Shown: one piece after another, positions 1 through 10,334 of the stretch
Position numbering within the stretch: position 1 is the first letter of the stretch
How the letters are laid out: each line of letters starts with the position of its first letter
Origin: Cylindrodendrum hubeiense
Taxonomy: Eukaryota > Ascomycota > Sordariomycetes > Hypocreales > Nectriaceae
Assembly (NCBI GenBank): GCA_014621425.1
Contig: JAANBB010000031.1
Location: 62,001-126,000, forward strand
Reading direction: 5' to 3'
DNA: 64,000 nucleotides
Translations under genes and position numbers: made by a program
The notes under the pieces: model-generated
Databases searched by the model: none
What the model was told of the DNA's origin: nothing
What the model saw: the letters and a program-made list of their open reading frames with translations, nothing else

Positions 1-963
1 CCATAGTGAATCTGATGAAGATGCTCGTGACTTGGCTTGCCCCCTGTCCGTTGCAAGTAAAGTGATGACTTACGAGGCTTTTGATTTGAGTGTGTGCGGC
101 AACCCACAGCAACGAACTTTATTTAACTTCAAAAGTAACTAGATTGGGGATAGCTATCAGGCTGCTTTGCCGATGGCATAGAATATAGTACGCGTTATTG
201 AAGACTGGGCGCTTCCCCAGACGAAGTCCAAGCTGGTTGGATTTTGGTTTAGTATCATGTGCATTCATCGGCATCAAGCCTAATTTCCGGCGTGCATTGA
301 CCCAGCGTTGCTTTGACCTCAGGAATGAACCCTTGGAGCCGATGGGTAATCGCAGGCTACTGCCAGGGAGTGATCAGCAGTCGATGCATGAAGGCTGGCT
401 TGTGCTCGCAGCCAGTACCAGGGGGATAAGACATCGCCCGGCCGGTTAGTGGGCGACAAGCCCCTACACAGTACGCACCAACAACCAACGGGTACGGTAC
501 ACTAGGATGAAGGTTGCGGGATGCGCCATTTTAGTAAAAAGCAAAGAAACCGACATGAACTGTAAGACAGGCAAGGACAAGGTTTCGGTGAGTGCTGCAC
601 ATTCGTATTTTGGGGCCGCGATGGATCTATCTGGTGGATATGGGAATACGGGAGGATGGAGGGATTTCAGATAGCGGGGGTTGCCAGCCGAGTCGGCCAC
701 AAGCGACCAGCGTTGGCAGCTAATTAGATTGGGATATATGTGACGCCTTGGACTACGTAGCGAGAGGTGTGTTGATGGAGTCGAGATGGTGGATATGCGA
801 CCGCGTCAACTCGGTCGGAAACTCTCGCATCAAACGCAATGCGTTATGGTAGCGAGTGGGGGTAGCCATGCGAGATTGCTAAACAGAGGACAAGATTCCA
901 AATCTCCTGACGTCGCGTGATGATGCAGCAGCACACATGGGATGGGCATTTTTACTCAGCTGC

Positions 964-1031
964 GGCATTGGCCCCAACATTGGTCCCAGCATTGGTCCCC
1001 AGCATTGTCCCAGCATTGGTCCTAGCACTGG
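964..1031. repeat. Minisatellite, unit about 12-13 bases
   Basis: About five imperfect tandem copies of a CAGCATTGGTCCC-like unit. The copies differ by single-base substitutions and by one-base indels in the C run, so the array is not a codon-length repeat. Confidence 0.75.
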
Positions 1032-2880
1032 CGGCGACGTGTGGTTGGCCGGCGCTGGTTGCATCCTGAAGAAATCCTGTGGGAATCCGGGCAGGCCAGA
1101 GATTGGCTGCAACGCAACAGAATGATTCCCGAGCTTCTAGAAGAGGACAAGAAGTAAGCAAAAAACGCAACTGGGCGATCCCTCGTGTCGCAACTCGGTC
1201 GGCAAACCCCCTCGCATCATGGCATCCTGGGTCTGAAACGACGGCACGACAGGGTTCGCCGATTTGTCGGGACGGACACAACACCTGATGGGTCATGGTC
1301 GCGACGTGGGCGTCGGGGATTCAGGGGGGGCGTCGTGCTGACACTCAAGGCGCCGCCCGAGACGACCAACGCAACAGCGTCGCAGCGTCGCGGCGTCGCG
1401 GCCGACGTGATGCGCCGGCGTGTGTTTTGGCCGCCCTCTGCCTGGACGCTTTGATGGGCGCCGCCGATCACCACGGTCCATGCATGGCCGCGTGGTGGGC
1501 GATCGCGGGGCTAGGGCATAATGCTGTATGCGCGATAGGCATACAGATTACATAGTACATGAATCGGAACTGCGTCGAGCGACGATCTGCGAAGCCCTAT
1601 AGGGGTGCTGGCGTCCGCCAGAACTGCACGATGGCCGCGACGGCGACGGTGGGCCACGCGCTCTGATCAAGCGGCCGTCGCAGGGATAGGCCGGCGAGGA
1701 GAGACACCACGGACATGTCAACAACACGACCCCCAGAGCCAAAGCCTGAGGGATCGGGAGACCGGTGTGTGGCTGAGCGCGCCAGGGCCAGCATCTGGAA
1801 TGAGGGCGATGAAACGGGGCAGCGGCACTGACCGCCCAGCAATCAAGTCGCAGGCATATCGCATTCTCTCACATCGCCGTGGACGGGCGGCCGGCGGGCT
1901 TGAGCGCGCGGATCCAGCGCAGTAGCTCCGGGCGTAGGGATTCAGGGGCGAGCAAAGGCCCTGGATCCCTGACACGCAGGCGAGGCTGATAGCTGCAGAG
2001 TCAGGTCCTGGATGTATTTCATCTGTTAGCCCTCCGTAGTCCTGTGGTAGCATCTTCAACAGAACAATTCTTCCGGGGGAACGGGCAAATGTTTCAGATG
2101 AATGACTCTCCGGGCCCACCCTGGCCGCTCCGTTTCTTCAGCTCCTGGGTGCTCCGTACTCCATAAACGTGGGCAACGTCGCTGGGGGGCACCGTTGGGT
2201 GGGTTTAGTTCCGTCTTGTTTTGCCGGCTTGGCTAGGGTCGAAGTTTCTGCAGGCCATTTGGGGACAAACGGCCCGTCGTGAGAGGAACGTCAGCGGCAG
2301 CACTCTCATGTGTGCTTTTTGTTCTTTATTAGATATGCCACGCCTTCGACAGGTGCGTGCTTGCTTTTTGAGCCGCGGGAGGCGCGCCAGATCGACAGGA
2401 CAGGTCGGTGCAGACTACTAGCGGGAGCATTTCCAACCATGTTCCCGGTGCGCGATGCATTTTGTCGGGACTGTACAGTGTGGTGCGGCGTGTCGTGTGT
2501 GCGCCATGCGACGACACGCACGGTACACTCGTAAAGAGTACCTCTATGCACCGCTATGCACCAGCGGCCAACCTAGCCCAACCAACATACGGCATACGGG
2601 CATCCGGGCATCCTGCTGCTGCAGCATTTCGTCGTCTTCGCGCCTGGTCCATGTTCGTTCTCGATCGTAGATTGCTTCCAAGCTAGCCAGCCACGGATCT
2701 AGCCCTGGCTGGCAGCCACCGGACGCCCCCTCTGGACTGACCCGCACGTTGCTGGCCTGGCCATCCAGGGGCAAGGGCCGGCGAAGCCATCTCGATAGTC
2801 TCGCATTAGACAGAGGCCCAAGCCAACAAACGGCGCGCATCTGGGCCACCGCCGCGCCCCCTGGGCTTCCTCGGATTCAG

Positions 2881-2958
2881 CCAGGCTTGCCCAGACTTAT
2901 CCAGGCGTGCCCAGGCTTGTCCTGACTTGCCCAGGCTTGTCCTGACTTGCCCCGACTG
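2881..2958. repeat. Minisatellite, unit about 10 bases
   Basis: About eight tandem decamers related to CCAGGCTTGC, alternating with variants such as CCTGACTTGC. The later copies form a 20-base higher-order period (CCAGGCTTGT followed by CCTGACTTGC). Confidence 0.8.
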
Positions 2959-3017
2959 CGTTACCCCGGTCCCGGGTGTGCTGAAAGTTGGGTTCCCGGC
3001 TAGGCCCCAAGGGCCCG

Positions 3018-3057
3018 TCCTTGATGGTCCTTGATGGTGCTGGGGTCCTTGATGGTG
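3018..3057. repeat. Short direct repeats of CCTTGATGGT
   Basis: Three copies of CCTTGATGGT, two directly adjacent and one after a short GC-rich spacer. It lies about 60 bases downstream of the decamer minisatellite. Confidence 0.7.
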
Positions 3058-3873
3058 GTGGACTGGTGCAATCTTGGCGGTATCGCTGCAGAGCAGCCTC
3101 TCCTCCTGCTCCTTGTCCTCCCCCCTCCACCCCGGTCTGCCTGACCGAAACCCTGGTCTCCCTGTCTCCCGGCTGCTCACTGACACTCACCACAGCATTC
3201 TAATCCGCCAGTGACAGTCGATCTGGCCCGCCCCCGCAAGCTCGTAGCGTGTGCTGGCGGGCGATGGCGCGGTTGATCCCCACCCGTCGACATGCCGGGC
3301 ATGGGCAGTCTCGCTTGGAGCGAGTCAGTCGATGCTACTATGGAACACCATTGCGCGCGAGCACCCATTCCCACCTTTCCCACGGCGGCCTATTAAGCGA
3401 TCGTGGGCTGCTGGACCTTGCGCTCGAGCTCGATCTGGTCTGGTCTGGCCTGGTCTCTCTCGGGGTTCTCTTTGTCTTAAGTTAGTTATCGCACTCGAGA
3501 GCCCCTCGCCAAACGAAACGGCCGAGTCTGTGCCTGCTTTGCGTCTTCTTCCTTCCACTTGCGATCTGATCCCCCGCGGCATCATGGTGCTCATTTAGCT
3601 GCTAACACATCCTTCGCATCATTCCTCCTCACTCACTCGCTCGCCTGTTCAATCTTTCTCATACACTGAGCCCTCTCGCTCGGTCACCCGGCCGAACCGT
3701 TGCGACTTGATTTGAGCCGCGCCGCTATTTCGCCATTCCGCCATTCCGTGTGTCGCACCACCCGTCACAAGACACTCCCGTCCCGTCCTCCCGTCCCGTC
3801 CCGCCTCGAGACAGACTCTCGAGACACCCATTTCGAGACACCACACGGCGAGCGCTCCAGATAGAAAGCCAAA

Positions 3874-5904
3874 ATGCCTACCATCAACTCTCTCCGAACG
3901 TTTGAGCCGCCGGTCCCGCCCTTCGCCGAATTCGAGCGACGCCGCTCGACAACCTCCACTCTCACCAACAATGCCGAGTCCATCGGCTCATCGCTGCGCG
4001 GCCTGACCGCTTCGCCCACACTGCGCTCCAAGAACGGCACCCGTCCCAAGAGCGCCAAGTTCTCAGCATACCGCCTGCGAAGCAATTCGGGACTATCGCT
4101 GCATACCAATGAAGACCTCCTGCGCCAATACACCGACTACCACCCGGATGGATCGCCCAGAGTCGCAATGTACGGCAGCAACGGAGGCGAGAGATTGAGG
4201 AGTATCGACTCGATTACGACGTCGAGCCAGCGCTCCAGCGTTACATTTACAGATTCCGACACTTCTGCCGACTTGCCCATCCCCGACTTCGTTGGTCGCG
4301 ACATGTTTGACATGGTCATCAAGGACCCTGCTGCGTCGGCGCAATTGTGGAAGTTCGCGGCCAGCCGCGGTGTTGGGCAGAACGTCGAGTACTTACTCAA
4401 GGTGAGTTGTGCTTTTGTCCCCATTCCCTAACCCATCTAACCGCGATCTTAGATCCGCGACTATATTAATTCCCTAGAACAAGTGGTTGTTCAGCTGTCG
4501 ACCATCTCCACCTCATATACATCCATCACGGCCACCTCGCCCATCAACCTCCCCACACCAATGTCAAAGGCGCTAAATACCAACATCAAGCATCTGACAA
4601 CCTCGCTAATCCCCAGTTTGGAAAACATGTTTCTCGAGTCCAAGGGTTTCGTCGAGCAGAGAATTGTAAGGGAAATTTTCCCTGCTTTTGTTAAGCAGCA
4701 GCTATCGCTTTGCACCAGTGTGGCCTTGTCCGCCGAGTCCGAAGGCGACAGCCCTCCATCACCATTCCCGGGGCTCAAGAGTTCTTTCTGTCTTAGCGAT
4801 CCCGTCAAGCCCGGCAACCCCATTGTGTTTTTGTCAGATGAGTTTCAGGACCTCACTGGCTACTCCCGCGCCGAAGTCATGTCGCGCAACTGCCGCTTGC
4901 TTCAGGGACCCCAAACAAATCGAGATGCCATCGCCAATATTCGGTCGTCAATTTGGAGAGGAGAGGAGTGTGCCGAGTTGGTTCTGAACTTCCGCAGAGA
5001 CGGACAGCCATTCTGGAACCTGCTCTACCTAACCCCCCTCCAGGATGCCGCTGGCAAGACGCGCTTCTACATGGGAGCCCAGATTGATGTGTCTTCCAAT
5101 ATTGAGAGCAACCACGAGGTGCTCAAGATGCTGAGCTACGGCTCCGTGGAGGAGGAAAAGCCTAATGATCGGAACAGCCCCCGTTGGCCCAGCGAAGGGT
5201 CGCAGGGCGAACCGGAGCTTGAGGAACTGACCACGGTCAAGTCCAATGGGCAACCCAAGGCCCAAAAGAAGAGCTTTTTCAAGTCATTTAATAAGAAAGC
5301 TCCCCCACCCCCGCTCTCGCCGCCACTGAGCCCGCGACGCAGCTTTGACCGGCCACGATCGTCTGCGGGACCGTCATTGGAGAAGACATACAGCACTCGA
5401 ACCGTCCTCAAAAGGCTTTCGACGCCTCCCGATATGATGACGACCCCTTACTCCCGATACATGATCCTGGAACACGTTCCTTCGTACCCGGCATCTCTCG
5501 GGGCCATGCCTCTCGACCAGGACATGAGGTATCCTCCAAAGCTGAGCATTTCCTTCTTTTCGCAGGCTATGGTGGACGCGCTGGATCTTGGCATGGCCGC
5601 CGACGCCATTCGACAAAAGGATGTCTTCGACGTGTTGGCCGAACAGGCAACTATCCCATCAGTCACAAAGGCATTCAAGTCAACTGTGCGAGAAGTCGTG
5701 GTGCGAGACGGCAAGTCCATCTCCCTGGACCTTGCCCTCACCAACCACATCCCGCGACGGGCAAACATGACGCGGGTCATGAGCGGTGAGAGCGGTGAGA
5801 CAAGCCGGGAGAAGAAGCCGGCAAAGATGATGAGCCACTGGTCGCCGCTAAAGGATGCGGACGGTCGTGTCAAGTATGTCGTGCTCATCATTTCACCACT
5901 CTGA
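3874..5904 (+). CDS. RGS-LOV blue-light photoreceptor (BcLOV4 type)
   Basis: Two exons, 3874-4401 and 4453-5904, with a 51-base intron (GTGAGT...TTAG); 659 residues. Residues from about 135 to 270 form an RGS-like helical domain. A LOV/PAS domain follows at about 285-400. It holds the flavin-adduct motif SRNCRLLQGP with the photoactive cysteine at about residue 323, the flavin-contact stretch NFRRDGQPFWN, and the signalling glutamine in GAQID. After LOV comes a basic stretch (KKSFFKSFNKK, about residues 447-457) next to a proline-rich linker, then a C-terminal domain of about 130 residues. This order matches the fungal RGS-LOV family, whose Botrytis member BcLOV4 is known to bind anionic membrane lipid in blue light through a basic amphipathic helix beside LOV. 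A role in light-controlled membrane recruitment, perhaps in G-protein signalling, is inferred. The start is the first ATG in frame and sits in the context CCAAAATGCC. Confidence 0.88.
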
Positions 5905-7959
5905 AGAATGAAAACGGAGCAAATGATGTGTTATGATGGGATTGGAGGAGTTTTTTTCTTCTTTTTTTTTTCTGCTGTACAATGCATTGGCTGCGGTGTA
6001 ATGATATGTGTATTTAATTAACGGCCACTTACTTGAATAGGGTAGAATGATACCACGAATGTATTGCTTGGATAATTTACAAACATTCACACTTTATTTG
6101 ACTTCACTTTCCTTGACTTTGAGATGTCCTCTCCCCTGCTAGTCCGTATGCATCTGCCGAAGCCTAGATCTTCATGTTCCCTCCGGGGCGTCCGAGAGGC
6201 GACACAGTTGAGTGAGCCAACGCATGGTCAAACTCAGAGCTGTTTTGCATATGATTGTGCACATACAGCTCCTAGCGCGTCTGCCATGTGCCAAGCTGCA
6301 AGAAAGCCACATTCGCGAGACAAACCGCCGGGTGATTCGTTACCAGAATGCGGCGCTCAGTAGCTCAGTCAAGCATTTTTGCTAGGGCGGCCCCCTGGTC
6401 GCTAGCTGGTCAGGGGTTGATGCCGCCTTTGTGGGTAACGGGAAAGCCATCATCGCGCAGACGATTATAAATCGATCGGCACGAGCGGGGATTTAATGGC
6501 GAAGCTTCGCGGTGGGCGGTTGCGCACTCGCGGAAATTTATCCGCGGCGGTCGACACGCTCTTGAACTTGACAGCGGCTCGCGCAGTTCTCGCCAGAGTC
6601 GCCACGGCCGTTTCGTACTCGCTTGTCAGGTGCTAGCCCCTCCGCTGAGAGCCGCCGCTGCGAGCCGCCGCAGCCACCGCTAACCGCTAGGTCTGGACGA
6701 CCTGGTCGCTGCCGCCACATTTCCTCTGCCGAAGGGTGGCCCGAAGCGGCCAAGCCGCACAGGAGGAGCCCGATTCCGTCCCGGGCCACCGGGAGATATC
6801 CGTTCTCGACGGGATTTGTGCTCCGTAGCACGGGGCTAACCTCATAAGTTGCTCATTAGGCTCAAGTCGGCTCACACACTTCTCAGTGGTGATGTCACCA
6901 AGTAACTCACTACAGCTTTAGACTGTCCTGATGAGTAGTAGTGACACATCCCGGTTGGCCGGGAGCCGGATCGAGACGACGGAGTGAGATGGTTGAAGTC
7001 TTTGCCATGATAGCGTATCCTCCCAGCTTAGAACTTTGTGTGATGCCCGTCAATTTTTTAATAATGCAATCCGTTCATCAGATCTAATCCTTTCTGCATC
7101 TAGTTGAGCTTTGCCTCTTTAATGAAACTAGACCACTGTGCCAAAAACGAGGATGCATCCTATGGCACAGTGGAATGCTTGCTTGTAACACTTTGCATTT
7201 TCCATAACCTCCCCTTCTCTTGACCAATGCATTTGAACTTGTAAATGAGTTCAGCTTCTAATATACCAACACCACTCTGTATGTTCCGCCTCGCATCTTA
7301 CTGGACAGGCCCAGATAGCATAATTTGGCCGCTAGGCGTCGTTACTTCATGATGTGCATCAACAAAAAGCTCAACCAACAGCGATGGCTAAAGACAGAGC
7401 TGCCATTGGCACCCCGTGCCTCACTGTTTCCCAGCTCATGCTAAACTGAGACGTGTTTCGTGGGGAGAATATAGACATGCATTCAGTGTAAGCAGCTGGC
7501 TCTGTTCCTCAACTGCATTTTATGAGCTTGTGTTGCCATAAAATGGGTATCAATCCAGGCTCCCACGTAGTTGAACCCCATATGGATTGGCTTAGGATAC
7601 ATTTGATTACAAATGCCTCGTCAGATACCATATCAATCAGGCTGTCTTTGGTGGTCGGCCTCCTGCATGGTATTCACAGCGCGTCAAGCCGATCAGGCTG
7701 CGTCGAACACCCAATAACCTGCTGCCAAGTCATGACGTGGTAGCAGGATCCTGAGGCAAAAAGAAATATGGGATCACCTGAGAGACAAAAAGAAGGAGGC
7801 GTGGTTCACACATTTGATGCGCTTCTCGTGTAAACGTATTCATTGAAATAGGTGCATTTTCTTTCATATCTAGCCCACTGAAGCATCATATTCGACCCTC
7901 ACATCAACCTTGAACCCAAGATATTCTACACACGAAAAATACAGTACTAAGCAGAAACT
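5905..7959. other. Intergenic region with no recognisable gene
   Basis: The stretch begins with the 3' flank of the RGS-LOV gene (T-rich tract near 5950). About 6360-6850 is GC-rich, and 6900-7900 is noticeably more A/T-rich. A nested inverted repeat at 7133-7173 is listed separately. No open frame resembles a known protein. Confidence 0.55.
7133..7173. repeat. Nested inverted repeat (hairpin)
   Basis: Ten-base perfect arms, CCACTGTGCC at 7133-7142 and GGCACAGTGG at 7164-7173, enclose a second perfect palindrome, AGGATGCATCCT, at 7150-7161. No gene is adjacent. It could be the relic of a small inverted-repeat element or a protein-binding site; the sequence alone does not decide. Confidence 0.7.
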
Positions 7960-9129
7960 ATGGCTTCCAACGAAACCAAGGAGGGTGTTCCTACTAGCCG
8001 TTCACAGGAAATCATCATGGCCTACCTGTCTGAACGTATTGTCGAGTATCGGGAACTCACCACACTCCGAAGACAGGTATTCACAATTCCATTATTCTTG
8101 GTCAACTTATAGATTCAAGACCCGCGTTTTGTTGCTAAACATATTAAATCTCTGCAGGGCTGGCAGGACCCCGGTGCGAACGACCATTTCGAGAACGAGC
8201 GTCAGCACGCAGATCATCCCGATGAAACTACGAAAACTATATTCTACAAGATGACCTTGCAAATCGGGAAGGGTCTCGATGCCGCTACTGGAATACTTTC
8301 CTCTCCCAGTACTTCAAGCGGAAACCTGGCTATTCTGGACCTCTGTATGGCGCCTGGAGGTTTCACAACTACGGCTCTGAACCACCCCTCGAACCGTCAC
8401 GTTCGCGGAATAAGCCTTCCCGTTGAGATGGGTGGGTACGAGGTTCGCATACCGAACTGGGAGAGGGACAATCGAATTTCTATCAAATTCCTCGACATCA
8501 CAATGCTGGCAGCCGAGATGGGAGTCGACATTGAAACTGAGATCCCTGCTACGCACCCCGACGCCGGTCGATTTTCTCCCGAGCGCCCATTCGAGGATGA
8601 AGAGTTCGACGTTATCTTCTGCGGGGGTGCCGTAGTTCGTAATCACAAATTTGCCGAGTACCGCCAAGGACACGAGAAGATCAGATTGGAAACGAGCCAA
8701 CTGGTGCTTGCTCTCCAACGCATTCGAAAGGGCGCGACACTGGTTTTGGTCTTGCATCGGGCTGACGCATCGCGATCGGTCGATGTAATTCATCGCTTCA
8801 GTGGGTTCGCAAAGATACAACTCTTCAAGCCGCCCAGGGCTCATGCTAGAAAGTCGTCATTCTACATGGTCGCTCGCAATGTGCAGCCACAGAAAACTGA
8901 AGCAAAGCAGGCTATCGAGGATTGGAAGAGGCAGTGGAGAGACGCGACGCTTACAACCGAACCAAGGCAACACCCATACCAACTCTTTGATCCATCTCCG
9001 GAGCACACCGAGTTGGTACTGCGTGAGTTTGGGGAAACGCTAGTACAACTGAGCAGACCAATTTTCAGGATACAGGCCAATGCCTTGCACAAGGCTCCGT
9101 GGAACACCAATAAGAGCACATCTAGCTAG
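7960..9129 (+). CDS. FtsJ-like (Rossmann-fold) methyltransferase
   Basis: Two exons, 7960-8076 and 8158-9129, with an 81-base intron (GTATTC...CTGCAG); 362 residues. The first exon gives a short helical N-terminus starting MASNETKEG. The SAM-binding motif I, LDLCMAPGGFTT, is at about residue 99, the form typical of FtsJ/RrmJ-like RNA 2'-O-methyltransferases. Further on, FDVIFCGG occupies the motif IV position and is followed by a Q-L-x-L-A-L-Q-R-I-x-K-G helix and strand, LVLVLH. The last 90 residues have no motif I recognise. The methyltransferase fold is well supported. The substrate (cap, rRNA or other RNA) is not, and the full K-D-K-E catalytic tetrad cannot be assigned confidently by eye. 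Confidence 0.75.
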
Positions 9130-10334
9130 AGTTGATCCTGACTATCGAAAGGATTTTAGTTTTAACGTCTAGGTCGAGGGGTATAGTAACAAAATCGTGG
9201 AGGAGCAAGAAAGTCATTACCTTTGCATAGTGGTGTAGCACCTGAGTACAGATTGTTTAATAATATGCCTACCCCATGCCGACAGTTGATATGTTTCTCC
9301 TCCACCCTGTCAGATTTCGCAGTAATATCACATGTTGGAATGTGTGGAGGTGCATTTCCTGGGTTACATTCCAACCCTGAGCGGAAGAACGAATCATGCC
9401 CAGGACAATCGCTGAGCCACCAGCGATCACCAGCCAGAACTACTGCTTAGTATGGAAGACTTGAAAATTACCGCTGGGTTTCGTGCAGTCTAATTGCTAA
9501 CATTGACCCAAAATGAGGAAAGAGAATTGTTTGGTGGCTGGCTATTACTTCATCGGTAAATATATATTTAGCTTCTTCAACCGTCAACCAGAGTCGGCCA
9601 AGTCTCCGAATTGCCAAGGATGGCTGCTGTGCACCGAGATTGCCGCCATAGAAGTGCGGTACGACCACATTTCCTGGTGATGTGGCCATTTATTTGGACT
9701 GGAGCGGTGTACCATAATTGATAATGAAGCGACAGCTTGGATTTTGTTTTGCCACGTAGATAGAATTGATGTTGAATACTCGTCACAACAATAACGAAGC
9801 CGGCTGCTGATCAGGACCAAGTTAAAGCTCCTATCTTCCTAGGCAAATGATCCCAAACCCAAAGACTCACGTGTAAGCATTCAGCTTAGAAACTCCACGC
9901 CTACGGGACCAGCATGCTGTGGGTCGGCAGTGAAGCTATTCGCACTGTATTCTCCAGTCTTCTTCCACCAGATCCGACCATGCCCATACAGTCCCTAGCC
10001 TCATTTCATACTGCATGGTCCAAGCGCCCAGCTCGTTTCCCCTTCTAGGCATCTCTCTCTCACTGCATTCAGCCTGGGGATAGCTTCACACGACCCTTAC
10101 CTTCCGTCATCAAGTTCTTCATCCTTCTAGTCAGATTTACCGCCATTTCTTGTCTCTTAGTACTATATTTATTGCTCCCCTTCCTTGGTTATTTTCTCCC
10201 TGCTTCTGTTCCACTTTGCTCGACACGGTGTGCTGTTCAATCGTCAGCCTCATTCTCAGCCGCAGCTTCAGCCTCATGCTGTCCTTCCAACTGCTTCCAG
10301 CTCCATCCATCAGTCCCGTCTCCAGCTGTCTGAA
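9130..10334. other. Intergenic region and 5' leader of the ankyrin gene
   Basis: No recognisable gene. The last 250 bases are pyrimidine-rich (CTTCCTTGG, CTCATTCTCAGCC), as expected for a fungal promoter and leader. The open frame runs upstream of the chosen start to about 10185, but that part encodes a low-complexity sequence unlike the domain that follows. Confidence 0.55.

Larger units (their letters stand above)
1..3873. other. Intergenic region with no recognisable gene
   Basis: Both strands contain only short overlapping open frames with no family resemblance. The stretch holds three short minisatellites (listed separately). About 350 bases before the RGS-LOV start become pyrimidine-rich (CTCACTCACTCGCTCG type), which fits the promoter and 5' leader of that gene. 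I see no tRNA, rRNA or transposase. Confidence 0.6.

Noticed and set aside
6490..6520. GCGAAGCTTCGC palindrome in a GC-rich patch
   Set aside because: A 12-base palindrome with no further symmetry or repeats around it; expected by chance at this window size.
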